This document shows, in pieces, positions 37,748 through 47,053 of a DNA stretch of 64,000 nt; the first letter of the stretch is position 1; each line of letters begins with the position of its first letter. Source of the stretch: Marinisporobacter sp. (lineage in GTDB: Bacteria > Bacillota > Clostridia > Peptostreptococcales > Thermotaleaceae). The notes under the pieces were generated by a model. That model had not been told where the DNA came from and did no database searches. It saw only the letters and a list, made by a program, of their open reading frames with translations. The position numbers and the translations under genes are program-made. The stretch lies in contig JAOARP010000047.1 of assembly GCA_025210525.1 (NCBI GenBank), positions 124,001 through 188,000 of the forward strand. Direction: 5' to 3'.

Positions 37748-38632
37748 TTATTCATTAAAGCTATCTAAAGTTTCTTTAGATGGTACAGTCATGATTTTGG
37801 GTATATTCATTTCATACAAATTATAAGCTGAAAGTAAAGATTCTTTGAGTGTTTCTCTATTTTTTAGACTCCATTCTTCTTCTCCAAGCCCATAAGATTC
37901 TTGAACATTCCATGCAGATGAGATTACCCAATAGGCAAACTCTTGGATTAAGATACGCTCTTTTGTACTACCTTCAGGTATGTCTTCGTATCCAGAGATG
38001 TTATAATAGTTTTTATCAATTGCTTCCTGCATACTCTTATATACCATAGACTCCTTTGTCAGTCCCCATTGATCTGTCAGTGCATAGTGAAGACCTACAT
38101 CTGTAACTGTATGAAGGATATGCTCAACTACCTCCAACGTTTGGTACTCACTACCTTCCATAATGATGTCACATATACTGTTTTCTCTTTCAATTTTAGA
38201 AAACTTTTCCATTTCTTTATTTGATGATTCTAGGTTGAATTCTCCTTTTACAACTGGTATTAACGCATTATACTTATATAAATTTTGTAACACATTTTCC
38301 TGTAAATTTAAGTCAATTCCTTCTTTTTGTGTAAACATTTCTTTCATTGTTTTTGCAACCTTTAACATGAATTCATCTGATACATCATCTTTTGCAACAA
38401 AAGTTATGCCATAGACTACCATTTTCTTAGTAAAAGGCTTATACTCATTGGTTTGAATAATCCCACTGTCTTCATATATACTATTAGCAGCCTCTCTTAC
38501 AGCTTCTTTTAATACGGCTCTACCAATATGTGTTTCTTTTAGTTCTGATTCTTCTGCTATTAAATTCTTATTCGTGGTACATCCCACACAAAATACAACC
38601 ACACATAAAAACAATAAAATTATTTTTTTCAT
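37748..38632 (-). CDS. Lipoprotein, paralogue of the 36353 protein without RTX segment
   Basis: A lipoprotein of 294 residues from the ATG at 38632 (signal peptide with VFCVGC lipobox). A longer frame from 38722 would place the upstream motif inside the coding region. GGAG lies 10 bases before the ATG. The central domain (YGITFVAKDDVSDEFMLKVAKTMKEM, EHILHTVTDVGL, and VYKSMQEAIDKNYYNISGYEDIP) aligns with the neighbour gene, but it stops before the RTX-like C-terminus. The two genes are 123 bases apart on the same strand, each with the same upstream motif. Confidence 0.75.
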   Translation of the reverse strand: MKKIILLFLCVVVFCVGCTTNKNLIAEESELKETHIGRAVLKEAVREAANSIYEDSGIIQTNEYKPFTKKMVVYGITFVAKDDVSDEFMLKVAKTMKEMFTQKEGIDLNLQENVLQNLYKYNALIPVVKGEFNLESSNKEMEKFSKIERENSICDIIMEGSEYQTLEVVEHILHTVTDVGLHYALTDQWGLTKESMVYKSMQEAIDKNYYNISGYEDIPEGSTKERILIQEFAYWVISSAWNVQESYGLGEEEWSLKNRETLKESLLSAYNLYEMNIPKIMTVPSKETLDSFNE

Positions 38633-38701
38633 CACTTGCCAACTCCTTTTCATTGATTTAGAACGATTATATGTAAATCTTGATAAGAGTATATTAAAAT
38701 C

Positions 38702-38721
38702 ATGTATCCATCGTGTGTCCA
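38702..38721 (-). promoter_or_regulatory. Direct repeat TGGA[C/T]ACA before the 37748 gene
   Basis: On the minus strand TGGACACACGA precedes TGGATACAT. This is the same arrangement as at 37691-37710, again 70-89 bases upstream of the start, with a TATAAT hexamer about 30 bases downstream. Confidence 0.5.
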
Positions 38722-38767
38722 TTTTTAAACTTATATATATTTAGCTACAAAAGTTTTTTCATAAAAA

Positions 38768-38793
38768 ATAAACCCCGACTCATCAGGGTTTAT
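38768..38793 (-). terminator. Terminator of the 38905 kinase operon
   Basis: On the minus strand ATAAACCC pairs with GGGTTTAT, and the second arm is followed by TTTTTTAT. It lies beyond the kinase stop and after a short helix-turn-helix remnant. Confidence 0.75.
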
Positions 38794-38821
38794 AAACCAT
38801 CATATTTGGTATTGGAATTAA

Positions 38822-38915
38822 TCAATTATACTTGATTAATTTTTTCACTGTATTCTTAGACATTCCAAGCTCTCTTGCAATTTTCTTTATAGGATTTTTT
38901 TCTTTTAGAATTTGA
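38822..38915 (-). pseudogene. Transposase-like helix-turn-helix remnant
   Basis: In a different frame from the kinase, about 30 codons after its stop read GQILKEKNPIKKIARELG, then MSKNTVKKLIKYN and a TGA at 38822-38824. This is the N-terminal helix-turn-helix of an IS21/IS3-type transposase or integrase. No catalytic region follows, and the start lies within the last codons of the kinase. It is a short leftover rather than a gene. Confidence 0.5.
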
Positions 38916-40704
38916 CCTTTAATGAAAAATAAAATTCCACGCCATTGTTGATATTCTTAACGCCATAATCTGATTCATGTAACTCTAGGATATTTTTCAC
39001 TATTGTAAGTCCTAATCCACTTCCTCCCAAGCTTCGATTTCTTGATTTTTCTGTTCTATAAAACCTATCCCAAATTTTGTCTAAATCATCATCATCAATT
39101 AGAACTCCATAATTTCTGATGGAAACATATAAATTATCTTTTTGAAGTTCAGAAGTTACTTCAATCCTTTCACCATTAGGCGAATACCGAATCCCATTAC
39201 TTAAAAGATTAATCATAACTTGCTCAATCTTATTTATGTCTCCAATTACCGTTTGATCTTCTATCCCAAATTCAAATTTCATGCTTTTGTCTCCAAATCG
39301 CTTCTCAAATTTATTTACCAAAGTTTCAATAAACGCCTTAATTTCAAATTCGCTTAAACTCAATTTATAACTGCCTGTTTCAAGTTTGGATAACTCAATC
39401 GTCTCAAGTACAAGTCCATTAAGTTTATCAATTTCATTCGAGATTACATTTATATAATACTCTGGCTCTTTTTCATAAACACCATCACTTATGATTTCTA
39501 AAAAACCAGATATGATACCAAGAGGTGTCTTAAATTCATGAGATAAACTGGTTAATAAATTCCTCATTCTTTCTTCATTCTCTGCTCTTTTGATTGCTTC
39601 AATAGCCAATTGATCATTTGACGATTCTAATTTTTCAATTGTTGTTGATAAATTATTTGAAATATTATTCAAACTATCAGATAACGTACTCAATTCATCA
39701 TTTGTACTTATATCTGTTCTTTTTGTAAAATCAAGCTCTGATATACTCTTAGCCGAATCGATAAGCTTTATTAGCGGATTTGTAATCCACTTAGAATAAA
39801 AAAATACAAGCACTAAAACTAATGCTAATTGAAATGCAAAAATATAGTAATAATATCCGTTTAATATTTGAAATGCATCATGAATGTTTTCAAGAGTAAA
39901 TAGTGAAAATGCATAGGTAGAAGTGCCATCTAGCCCTTCTACTTTTTTTATTAATACGATGATTAATAAGCCTGAATATTCCTCAGTAAACTCATATCTA
40001 CCTTTTTCAAAGATTTCCTTGACATTTTGAGGATTTTTACTCGTTTCAATCCAATAGCTTTTTACTTCGTTTAATAATTTTTCTTGCTGATAACTTAAAA
40101 CCCCTTGATCTCTAACAACAAAGTTTCTAGCTATTACTTCACCCCTTATTTCAATAATGGCATAAGGATTTTTTTTATATAATTCATCCCAAGTTGCATA
40201 TCCTTCATCGCTGATAAGTGCAGTATTCATTTTTTTTATTTCTAAAGGTTCTATAAAATTTGTACCTTTAATACACATACCTATAACTTTAATTTGTTCA
40301 TCATCATTTATTTTATTATTAGGATTTCTAAAATTCCCTTCTTCATCAATCAGAAAATCTGTAATAATTTTAAATTCTTTTTCTTTGCTATCTCTTATAG
40401 TTATATAATTAAAACCTTTAAAAAAAGAATCATCTAGGATTTCCCTATTTTCATTGAAAATAAGGATTGAAGCGCCATTTTCATTTTCATAATCAATTGC
40501 TTCTTCATTTAATTGTGAATGCGTCCATTTCTCATTACTATAATCTTCACAAAGCTCAATGAAACTCTTTTCTATTTTAGAAATTTTCATGTTTGCATAT
40601 ATATCTTCTAGAAAAAAATTTTGAAGCACAAGTTGAATAAGCATAATCAAAACAAATATACCTACTATGGTTGAAAATATTTTTTTCACAATACTATTAA
40701 GCAT
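38905..40704 (-). CDS. Sensor histidine kinase with large extracellular sensor domain
   Basis: A kinase of about 599 residues that pairs with the regulator at 40697. An N-terminal transmembrane helix is followed by about 260 extracellular residues, a second helix (YYIFAFQLALVLVLVFFYS), a HAMP domain, HisKA (LTSLSHEFKTPLGIISGF) and HATPase (MINLLSNGIRYSPNG, then GLGLTIVKNI). The ATG at 40704 is chosen (GAGG 9 bases upstream); a longer frame reaches 40731 inside the regulator gene. It ends the operon metallophosphoesterase, regulator, kinase. Confidence 0.9.
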   Translation of the reverse strand: MLNSIVKKIFSTIVGIFVLIMLIQLVLQNFFLEDIYANMKISKIEKSFIELCEDYSNEKWTHSQLNEEAIDYENENGASILIFNENREILDDSFFKGFNYITIRDSKEKEFKIITDFLIDEEGNFRNPNNKINDDEQIKVIGMCIKGTNFIEPLEIKKMNTALISDEGYATWDELYKKNPYAIIEIRGEVIARNFVVRDQGVLSYQQEKLLNEVKSYWIETSKNPQNVKEIFEKGRYEFTEEYSGLLIIVLIKKVEGLDGTSTYAFSLFTLENIHDAFQILNGYYYYIFAFQLALVLVLVFFYSKWITNPLIKLIDSAKSISELDFTKRTDISTNDELSTLSDSLNNISNNLSTTIEKLESSNDQLAIEAIKRAENEERMRNLLTSLSHEFKTPLGIISGFLEIISDGVYEKEPEYYINVISNEIDKLNGLVLETIELSKLETGSYKLSLSEFEIKAFIETLVNKFEKRFGDKSMKFEFGIEDQTVIGDINKIEQVMINLLSNGIRYSPNGERIEVTSELQKDNLYVSIRNYGVLIDDDDLDKIWDRFYRTEKSRNRSLGGSGLGLTIVKNILELHESDYGVKNINNGVEFYFSLKVKF

Positions 40705-41377
40705 ATTCGTGTACCTCAAATTTGTACCCAACAGATATTACTGTTTCAATGAATCTAGAATAATTTTCTAATTTACTTCTTAACTTTTTAATATGATTAT
40801 CAACAACTCTAGTTTCTCCCTCGAAATCATATCCCCATACATTTTCTAGAATTTGGTTTCTTGTTAGGGCAATTCCTTTATTTATTACAAGATATTCAAG
40901 TAATTCAAATTCTTTCGGAGCAAGCTTGACTTTACTCCCATTTATGATAACTTGTCTACCTTCCAAATCTATTTTAAGTTTGTCATATGTATAAACATCT
41001 TTATCAATCTCTTCTCTAAGTCTTTCAAATAATCTTTTAATCTTTGCTATCAAAATTTTTGCTTTAAAAGGTTTTGTTATATAGTCATCTGCTCCCATTT
41101 CATATCCCTTTATATGATCCCTTTCTTCTTCGATTGCCGTTAATATAATAATAGGTACTTTTGAATGCTCTCTAATCTTTTTGCAAACCTCAAAACCATC
41201 CAATTTAGGCATCATCACATCAAGAATAGTAAGGTCAATTTTATTGTTATTAAATTTTTCTAGCCCTTTTTCACCATCACACGCTTCAATGACTTCATAT
41301 CCTTCTTTTCTTAAATACAAGCTAATAAATTCACGCATTTTACTCTCATCTTCAACAACTAATATGCTTTTTCCCAT
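40697..41377 (-). CDS. OmpR/PhoB family response regulator
   Basis: A 226-residue regulator: receiver with VVEDE, phosphoacceptor Asp53 in LTILDVMMPKLDG and lysine in DYITKPF, then the PhoB-type winged helix (LAPKEFELLEYLVINKG, VWGYDFEGETRVVDNHIKKL). Its stop overlaps the start of the kinase by 8 bases. Its target may be the two lipoprotein genes at 36353 and 37748, whose upstream motif has OmpR-type 11-bp repeats. Confidence 0.93.
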   Translation of the reverse strand: MGKSILVVEDESKMREFISLYLRKEGYEVIEACDGEKGLEKFNNNKIDLTILDVMMPKLDGFEVCKKIREHSKVPIIILTAIEEERDHIKGYEMGADDYITKPFKAKILIAKIKRLFERLREEIDKDVYTYDKLKIDLEGRQVIINGSKVKLAPKEFELLEYLVINKGIALTRNQILENVWGYDFEGETRVVDNHIKKLRSKLENYSRFIETVISVGYKFEVHEYA

Positions 41378-41395
41378 AACATCATCACCTTTCCT

Positions 41396-42562
41396 TTAGA
41401 AGGTTTTAAAATGAATAAATAATTCCACAATCTCACTTTGATTCATCACTCTTATGGGTGGACCCCATGTTCCATAACCAGAAGAAACAACTACATGAAA
41501 ATCTTCCTTTTTCAAAATCCCATAGTCTATTTCAAAAATTATTTTTGTTATGAAGTGGTTTGGAAAAAACTGCCCCTTATGGGTATGTCCTGATAATTGT
41601 AAATCTACACCTTCTTCCATAGCCTCATTTAAATTTCTAGGTTGATGGTCAAGTAAAATCAAAGGTAAAGATTTATCTATTTCTCCTGTTATTTCACCAA
41701 GAACTTTTCTTTTTTTATGGCTTGTCATTTCTAAGGCTATATCTTCCCTACCAATAACATAAAACCGATTGTCTATATTTACATAATCATCCCTTAATAC
41801 ATTAATCCCGCATTTTTCAAGATTTGAAACTACCTCTTCAATCCTACCTCCATAATAATCATGATTGCCAAGCACTGCATACACCCCTAATGGTGGATTA
41901 AGCTTTTTAAAAGTTTCTCCCATTTTATTTGTAATAAAAGGATTAATGTCACTGTCTATTATATCCCCCGCAATAAATACGATTTCAGGCTCTATTTCAT
42001 TTATTTTGCTAACCATTTCCTCAAGTCTTTTATTATCAATAATATCACCAAGATGTATATCTGAAATCAATACAGCATGAATACTTCTTGAATGGTCACT
42101 TACTTTGTTTATTTCTATATTATAAGTATTTACAATAGGACGTTTTGCATTGATCGTACCATAAACAAGGATGACAATAAGAACGATTATAACAAATAGA
42201 CCTTTTCCTATGATAAACCTTGTATCATTTATTCCTTCCTTTGAAATGAATCCTAATATTCTACTACAAAAAACAATGACATCCATCACCACTATCAGCA
42301 TTAAGAGATAAACAATACATGCTATCCAATAGCTTCCTAATAATGTAAAGAAATAATGAATTTTAGTAGGCAAAATTTTCACACCTATTCTGCTTATTAC
42401 ATAGGAAAATGCAATGATCCAAAACAACACCCAATATACCTTATGATCTACAACTGGAAAAGCTTTTGTAAAAAATTTTTTTCCTCTTACTCCTAAGAAA
42501 TAATTAAGTACAGTGTAGATGAATATAAATACAATAAAAAAAGCAATATTTATTCGTTTCAT
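41396..42562 (-). CDS. Membrane-bound metallophosphoesterase (YkuE/YaeI-like)
   Basis: A protein of about 388 residues: four or five N-terminal membrane helices (to about residue 145), then a calcineurin-like phosphoesterase domain with all metal motifs, ISDIHLGDIID, GDIIDSD, GNHDYYGG, LLDHQP and LSGHTHKGQFFP. Relatives hydrolyse UDP-sugar or lipid phosphates; the substrate is unknown here. The ATG at 42562 (AAAGGGGCTGAG ribosome binding site) is preferred to an in-frame start at 42589. It precedes the two-component genes by 18 bases and is probably transcribed with them. Confidence 0.9.
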   Translation of the reverse strand: MKRINIAFFIVFIFIYTVLNYFLGVRGKKFFTKAFPVVDHKVYWVLFWIIAFSYVISRIGVKILPTKIHYFFTLLGSYWIACIVYLLMLIVVMDVIVFCSRILGFISKEGINDTRFIIGKGLFVIIVLIVILVYGTINAKRPIVNTYNIEINKVSDHSRSIHAVLISDIHLGDIIDNKRLEEMVSKINEIEPEIVFIAGDIIDSDINPFITNKMGETFKKLNPPLGVYAVLGNHDYYGGRIEEVVSNLEKCGINVLRDDYVNIDNRFYVIGREDIALEMTSHKKRKVLGEITGEIDKSLPLILLDHQPRNLNEAMEEGVDLQLSGHTHKGQFFPNHFITKIIFEIDYGILKKEDFHVVVSSGYGTWGPPIRVMNQSEIVELFIHFKTF

Positions 42563-42683
42563 TTTCTCAGCCCCTTTAATCAATTGCAAAATAAAGCATC
42601 TTCATTTTTGCATTTTTTTACGTAATAGCTATCAATGTATCATTTCATTACATTTATATCATTTATTTTTCCTCTAAATATGA

Positions 42684-42720
42684 CTATCCTCTACTATGAT
42701 TCTATCATAGTAGAGGATAG
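42684..42720. terminator. Strong stem-loop between RibD-like and phosphoesterase genes
   Basis: Perfect 16-bp arms (42684-42699 and 42705-42720) flank a 5-base loop. It is downstream of the RibD-like gene on the minus strand, and upstream of the phosphoesterase. There is no clear T-run, so it may be a terminator helped by A/T-rich sequence, or an operator-like palindrome. Confidence 0.45.
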
Positions 42721-42815
42721 CAATTGATACTAAAATTTGTTTTTTTACAAATTATCTGAAAATACGAATTTCCCTTTTCTTGACTCTCATCATACCAATT
42801 TACAAACTTAAACTT

Positions 42816-43346
42816 CTATCTCTTCGAATATCTTAATATTGTAATACCTTCGTTTACAGTACATTCATCTAAATGTAATTTAATTGTTGGATTTTTACCT
42901 GAAAATAATGGTATCCCCTTCCCTAATATAATCGGTATAATTCCGATTATGTATTCATCAACAATATCTGCTTTAATAAATGCATCTGTAAGACCAGCTC
43001 CTCCAAACAACCATATATCTTTACCATCTTCCTTTCGTAATTCTAAAACTTTACTACAAATATCACCATTAATAAACGCTACATTTTTATCTCCCTTAAG
43101 CTCTCTAGATGTGGCAACAAGAATCTTCTTCTCTTTAAAAGATTCTATGGTTTCTATTGGACAATCTTCATAAGCTTTTGATCCCATAACAATAGTATCT
43201 ACTGTATTTACAAACTCTGGAAAATTAAAAGATTTTTCTGTATTTTGGCTGCTATCACCATCTCCTTCTATCCAATCAAACCCTCCATCAACATCTGCAA
43301 TAAATCCATCTAAGCTAATCGCTAAATTAAGAATTATTTTTCTCAT
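42816..43346 (-). CDS. RibD C-terminal / dihydrofolate-reductase-like protein
   Basis: A 176-residue NADPH-binding protein of the RibD_C (DHFR-like) family: MRKIILNLAISLDGFIADVDG at the start, then SKAYEDCP, LVATSRELKG and WLFGGAGLTDAFIKADIVDEYIIGIIPIILGKGIPLF. Family members often reduce unknown small substrates. The ATG at 43346 is chosen because GGAGG lies 7 bases before it. It follows the UvrA-like gene on the same strand. Confidence 0.88.
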   Translation of the reverse strand: MRKIILNLAISLDGFIADVDGGFDWIEGDGDSSQNTEKSFNFPEFVNTVDTIVMGSKAYEDCPIETIESFKEKKILVATSRELKGDKNVAFINGDICSKVLELRKEDGKDIWLFGGAGLTDAFIKADIVDEYIIGIIPIILGKGIPLFSGKNPTIKLHLDECTVNEGITILRYSKR

Positions 43347-43449
43347 TTTATATCCTCCATCAGTTTCATTTTTATATGTTTTTATAGTGCCACGTGACAT
43401 ATTATCTATTACCCTTATTATCATAAACTCTAAAGCTATTTAATAACTT

Positions 43450-45921
43450 TTATGATAAAAAAGCTCCTGTATAGCTCTCTGGACACTTAGCAATTTCTGC
43501 TGGTGGACCTTCTACAATAATAGTTCCACCCTTTGATCCACCTTCTGGACCTAAATCAATAATCCAATCACTTTGTGAAATCACTTCAAGTGCATGCTCG
43601 ATAACAACGACTGAATGACCACGTCCTACCAGTTTTCGAAGTAATTTTATTAGCTTATCTATATCACTTGGATGTAATCCTGTTGTTGGCTCATCTAATA
43701 GATACAGTGTATTTCCTTCACAAATCCTTCCTAATTCTTTGGAAAGTTTTATTCTCTGACATTCTCCGCCAGATAATGTAGATGTTGATTGACCTAACGC
43801 CAAGTACTCCAATCCAACTTCATTGAGAACACTTAATCTTTTAAAAACATCTTTATTATCTTTAAAAATTTCCATATTCTGCTTTACCGTCATATCAAGA
43901 ATTTCAGAAATATTATATCCTTTATACTTCACTTCTAATACACTTTTATTGAATCTCTTACCATGACATACTGGACAACTCACTTCAATATCATCCAAAA
44001 AATGCATATCAAGTGAAATCGAACCAAGTCCCTGACATTTCTCACAACGTCCACCTTTAACATTAAATGAAAAATCACTACTTTTAAGCTTTCGTTCTTT
44101 TGCCTTTTTTTGTTTTGAAAATATAGTTCTAATACTTGTAAAAATATCTGTATAGGTTGCCACTGTTGACCTTGATGATTTTCCAATTCTTTGCTGATTC
44201 ACTTGGATGATGCGATTTAACTGATTCATGCCTTTAATTTCATGAGCACCTTTTTTCTCACCATCAGTAAAACCAGCCAGTACATCAAATACTAATGTTG
44301 ATTTTCCTGAACCTGATAGTCCAGTGAATGTAACAAGTCTGTTTAAAGGTATATTTACATCAATGTTCTTAAGATTATGTTCATACGCATTTATTATCTG
44401 AATATCATTATCGTATTCCCTCTTAACACGAAATTTAGCTTCATATGATTTATACAAGTATTTTCCTGTTAATGATTGTCCAAAGTTAGACATCTCTTTT
44501 GGCTCACCGTATGCCACAATATGACCACCTTTACTTCCTGAATGTGGTCCAAAATCAATAACATAATCACACTTACTGACAAAATCCATATCATGTTCTA
44601 TAACTAAAACTGTATTACCAACATCCCTGAGTTTTTTCAACGCATCTAATATTTTCATTGTATCTTTAGGATGAAGTCCAGTTGTTGGTTCATCCAAAAT
44701 ATAAAGTACACCTGTAAGTCCTGAATCCAGTAAACTTGCCATTCTAAGGCGCTGTGCTTCACCACCTGATAATGACTTTATCATTCTGTCAATAGTTAAA
44801 TAACCTAATCCAATATTCGCTATACTTTCTATTCGTCTCTGAATATCAATAATCATCGATTCCACAACTTCACGATTTGCTACACCTAATTTTTCAGGTA
44901 ATGCTCCCACCCATTCCTTTAGATCATCAATGGTATAGGTAGATATTTCAATGATAGATTTTCCATCAATAACTACATTTCTTGCCTGTTTATTTAGTCG
45001 TGCACCATGACACTCTGGACATATTATTCTTTTAAAACACGCCTCAATGTTTTTATTAGATGTACCTCTTCGAATATTTTCCGCTGATTTTTTCTTAAGG
45101 AATGTAAGTATCCCCTCAAAATATCCATCACTTACTTTCTTGGGTCTAGCTATTTTAGGAAATAGTTCTTTAAACTTATTATTATTAACACCATGATAAA
45201 AGATCATACGTTCTAATTCATTATAGTCTTTTATTGGTTTCTTCACATTAAAATCTAGGTTATAATGCTTTGATAATGCTATCAGAACATATTCATAATG
45301 TTCAGCCATTACCCCCTGCCACATCTGAACTGCTCCCTGTCCAATAGCCAAAGCGTTATTAACAATTCCACTTGGATCAACTTCATTAACTTCCCCTAAA
45401 CCACTGCAGTGTTCACAAAAACCTTCTGTTTTATTGAAAGAAAAATGTGCCATGGTTAATTTAGATATTATCTCACCACAATGTGGACAATTAGCTGTTT
45501 TCTTTTCTGAAGCTCCTATTTCAATATCATCAGTTGTAAAAATGGGTTTTATTTTCTGATTACAATGAGGACAGTAACGTTCACCACATTTAGCATAAAG
45601 CAATCTTAAGTAAGTTAACACCTCCGTAAATGTACCAACTGTTGATCTTGGATTTCTGTTGTTAATGCCTTGTGAAATACTTATGGATGAGGAAAGCCCT
45701 ACAATTTTATCAACTTTTGCTTTATTCATTCCATCTGTTACCATACCCATGGATTCCATGTACTGCCTTTGACACTCTCTTTGCAGGATGTCAAAAGCGA
45801 ATGTTGATTTCCCTGAACCAGAAGGTCCCGTAATTGCTACTAATTTGTTTTTGGGTATTCTCACTGATACATTTTTCAAGTTGTGTTCTTTTGCACCCAT
45901 AACTTCAATATATTCGTACAT
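43450..45921 (-). CDS. UvrA-like ABC protein (short, MerR-controlled class)
   Basis: An 823-residue relative of the excinuclease subunit UvrA, shorter than UvrA proper (about 940). Two ABC modules are present with Walker [10 protein letters not shown] and GLSGSGKST and signatures [11 protein letters not shown] and [11 protein letters not shown]. Zinc-finger cysteine pairs are kept ([41 protein letters not shown]). Proteins of this class, often beside MerR regulators, are linked in other bacteria to resistance against DNA-binding or intercalating antibiotics, as in DrrC-like UvrA relatives. That role is inference here. It is the first gene of an operon with the RibD-like reductase, behind a MerR-type promoter. 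Confidence 0.88.
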   Translation of the reverse strand: MYEYIEVMGAKEHNLKNVSVRIPKNKLVAITGPSGSGKSTFAFDILQRECQRQYMESMGMVTDGMNKAKVDKIVGLSSSISISQGINNRNPRSTVGTFTEVLTYLRLLYAKCGERYCPHCNQKIKPIFTTDDIEIGASEKKTANCPHCGEIISKLTMAHFSFNKTEGFCEHCSGLGEVNEVDPSGIVNNALAIGQGAVQMWQGVMAEHYEYVLIALSKHYNLDFNVKKPIKDYNELERMIFYHGVNNNKFKELFPKIARPKKVSDGYFEGILTFLKKKSAENIRRGTSNKNIEACFKRIICPECHGARLNKQARNVVIDGKSIIEISTYTIDDLKEWVGALPEKLGVANREVVESMIIDIQRRIESIANIGLGYLTIDRMIKSLSGGEAQRLRMASLLDSGLTGVLYILDEPTTGLHPKDTMKILDALKKLRDVGNTVLVIEHDMDFVSKCDYVIDFGPHSGSKGGHIVAYGEPKEMSNFGQSLTGKYLYKSYEAKFRVKREYDNDIQIINAYEHNLKNIDVNIPLNRLVTFTGLSGSGKSTLVFDVLAGFTDGEKKGAHEIKGMNQLNRIIQVNQQRIGKSSRSTVATYTDIFTSIRTIFSKQKKAKERKLKSSDFSFNVKGGRCEKCQGLGSISLDMHFLDDIEVSCPVCHGKRFNKSVLEVKYKGYNISEILDMTVKQNMEIFKDNKDVFKRLSVLNEVGLEYLALGQSTSTLSGGECQRIKLSKELGRICEGNTLYLLDEPTTGLHPSDIDKLIKLLRKLVGRGHSVVVIEHALEVISQSDWIIDLGPEGGSKGGTIIVEGPPAEIAKCPESYTGAFLS

Positions 45922-45959
45922 TTTTCCTCCTTTTAATTATCTTTTTTGATTATAGTGTT

Positions 45960-45990
45960 ATAATAAACTATAAAGTTACTTCATAGTCAA
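45960..45990 (-). promoter_or_regulatory. MerR-type promoter with 19-base spacer for the UvrA-like gene
   Basis: On the minus strand a TTGACT (45985-45990) and TATTAT (45960-45965) are separated by 19 bases. The spacer holds the imperfect dyad ACTATGAAGT-A-ACTTTATAGT. An over-long spacer with a dyad is the hallmark of MerR-activated promoters, and the divergent MerR gene lies next to it. Confidence 0.7.
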
Positions 45991-46002
45991 GGAGGTTTAT
46001 TT

Positions 46003-46824
46003 ATGAACAGAAAATTTTTAATTAGTGAAGTGGCAAAAAGATATAATATATCTAGACCCACGTTAATTTATTATGACAATATTAACCTGTTGAAACCATC
46101 CTATAATGAATCTAACGGATATAGATGCTACACCTATGAAGATATGGATAAACTAGAGCTTATACTCACATTGAAGGAAACAGGGTTGAGCTTAAAGGCA
46201 ATTGAGTCATTCATGTCCAATCCTTCTCATAAAGGAAGTATTGATTTATTAAGTATTCAGAAAAGAAAAATTGATAAAAAAATCAAGGAACTCCAAAAAC
46301 TACAGATCGCCTTAGATAGGCGAATCAGCATGATTTCTGAATATGAAAATGTTCAGCTTTATAAAGGTATAAAATTTGACTATTACCCGAACATCACTAT
46401 CTGTAAATATGATTTAAACTATAACGACCCCACACCCTACGAAACAGCTGCCCGAAAATTAAAAAATATTTTAGATCAATCCCCAACAAGCTATGGTTCT
46501 ATCATTAGTAAATATGGTCTCTGCCTAGGAAAGAATCAACTATTTAGACAAAACTTTGAACACTATAAATATATTTTTAATTATTTGAGTCATCCAATTA
46601 ATGATGGTGACACAATTGAAATACCAGCTAATTATTTTGTTAGATGTCTCCACCATGGTCCATACAATACAGCATCAGAAACCTTCAAACATTTACTCAA
46701 TTATATTACTCAAAATAATTATCGCATTATAGGTGACGCTTATATCATTCCATTAATTGATTTATGGGCAACCACATCTGAAAATGATTATGTAAGTGAA
46801 ATACTAATTCCTGTTGAAACATAA
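46003..46824 (+). CDS. MerR family regulator with GyrI-like effector domain
   Basis: A 273-residue activator: MerR helix-turn-helix at the N-terminus (FLISEVAKRYNISRPTLIYYDN and NGYRCYTYEDMDKLELI), coiled linker, then a GyrI/BmrR-like ligand-binding domain (ITICKYDLNYNDPTPYETAARKL, CLHHGPYNTASETF and a C-terminal LIPVET). Such domains bind hydrophobic or cationic drugs. It is divergent from the UvrA-like gene and shares an 81-base intergenic region with a 19-base-spacer promoter. Confidence 0.9.
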   Translation: MNRKFLISEVAKRYNISRPTLIYYDNINLLKPSYNESNGYRCYTYEDMDKLELILTLKETGLSLKAIESFMSNPSHKGSIDLLSIQKRKIDKKIKELQKLQIALDRRISMISEYENVQLYKGIKFDYYPNITICKYDLNYNDPTPYETAARKLKNILDQSPTSYGSIISKYGLCLGKNQLFRQNFEHYKYIFNYLSHPINDGDTIEIPANYFVRCLHHGPYNTASETFKHLLNYITQNNYRIIGDAYIIPLIDLWATTSENDYVSEILIPVET

Positions 46825-46890
46825 TATCTTCTTTCACACTGTATGAAAACAAGTTATTTTTCTCATTATTCCATAATATTTCTTCATAAT

Positions 46891-46921
46891 AAAAAGCACC
46901 CAACTCAGTTAGATGCTTTTT
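46891..46921. terminator. Bidirectional terminator between the MerR gene and the glycyl radical activase
   Basis: AAAAAGCA (46891-46898) pairs with TGCTTTTT (46914-46921), giving T-runs on both strands. It ends the convergent MerR and activase transcripts. Confidence 0.7.
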
Positions 46922-47053
46922 ATGCTACCTAAATATCCTACTTTATAGCTTTTAATTTAACAATATCAGACCAATTACTTGCTGTAATTACCTCAACATT
47001 ACTTAAATCATTTGATATAAATATTCATTTAAGTTACAATTACTCTGTTTCTG

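Noticed and set aside
46938-47024. A 28-codon open stretch ending NWSDIVKLKAIK before the 46891 terminator, considered as a gene fragment
   Set aside because: No start codon, no recognised family and too short to separate from chance.
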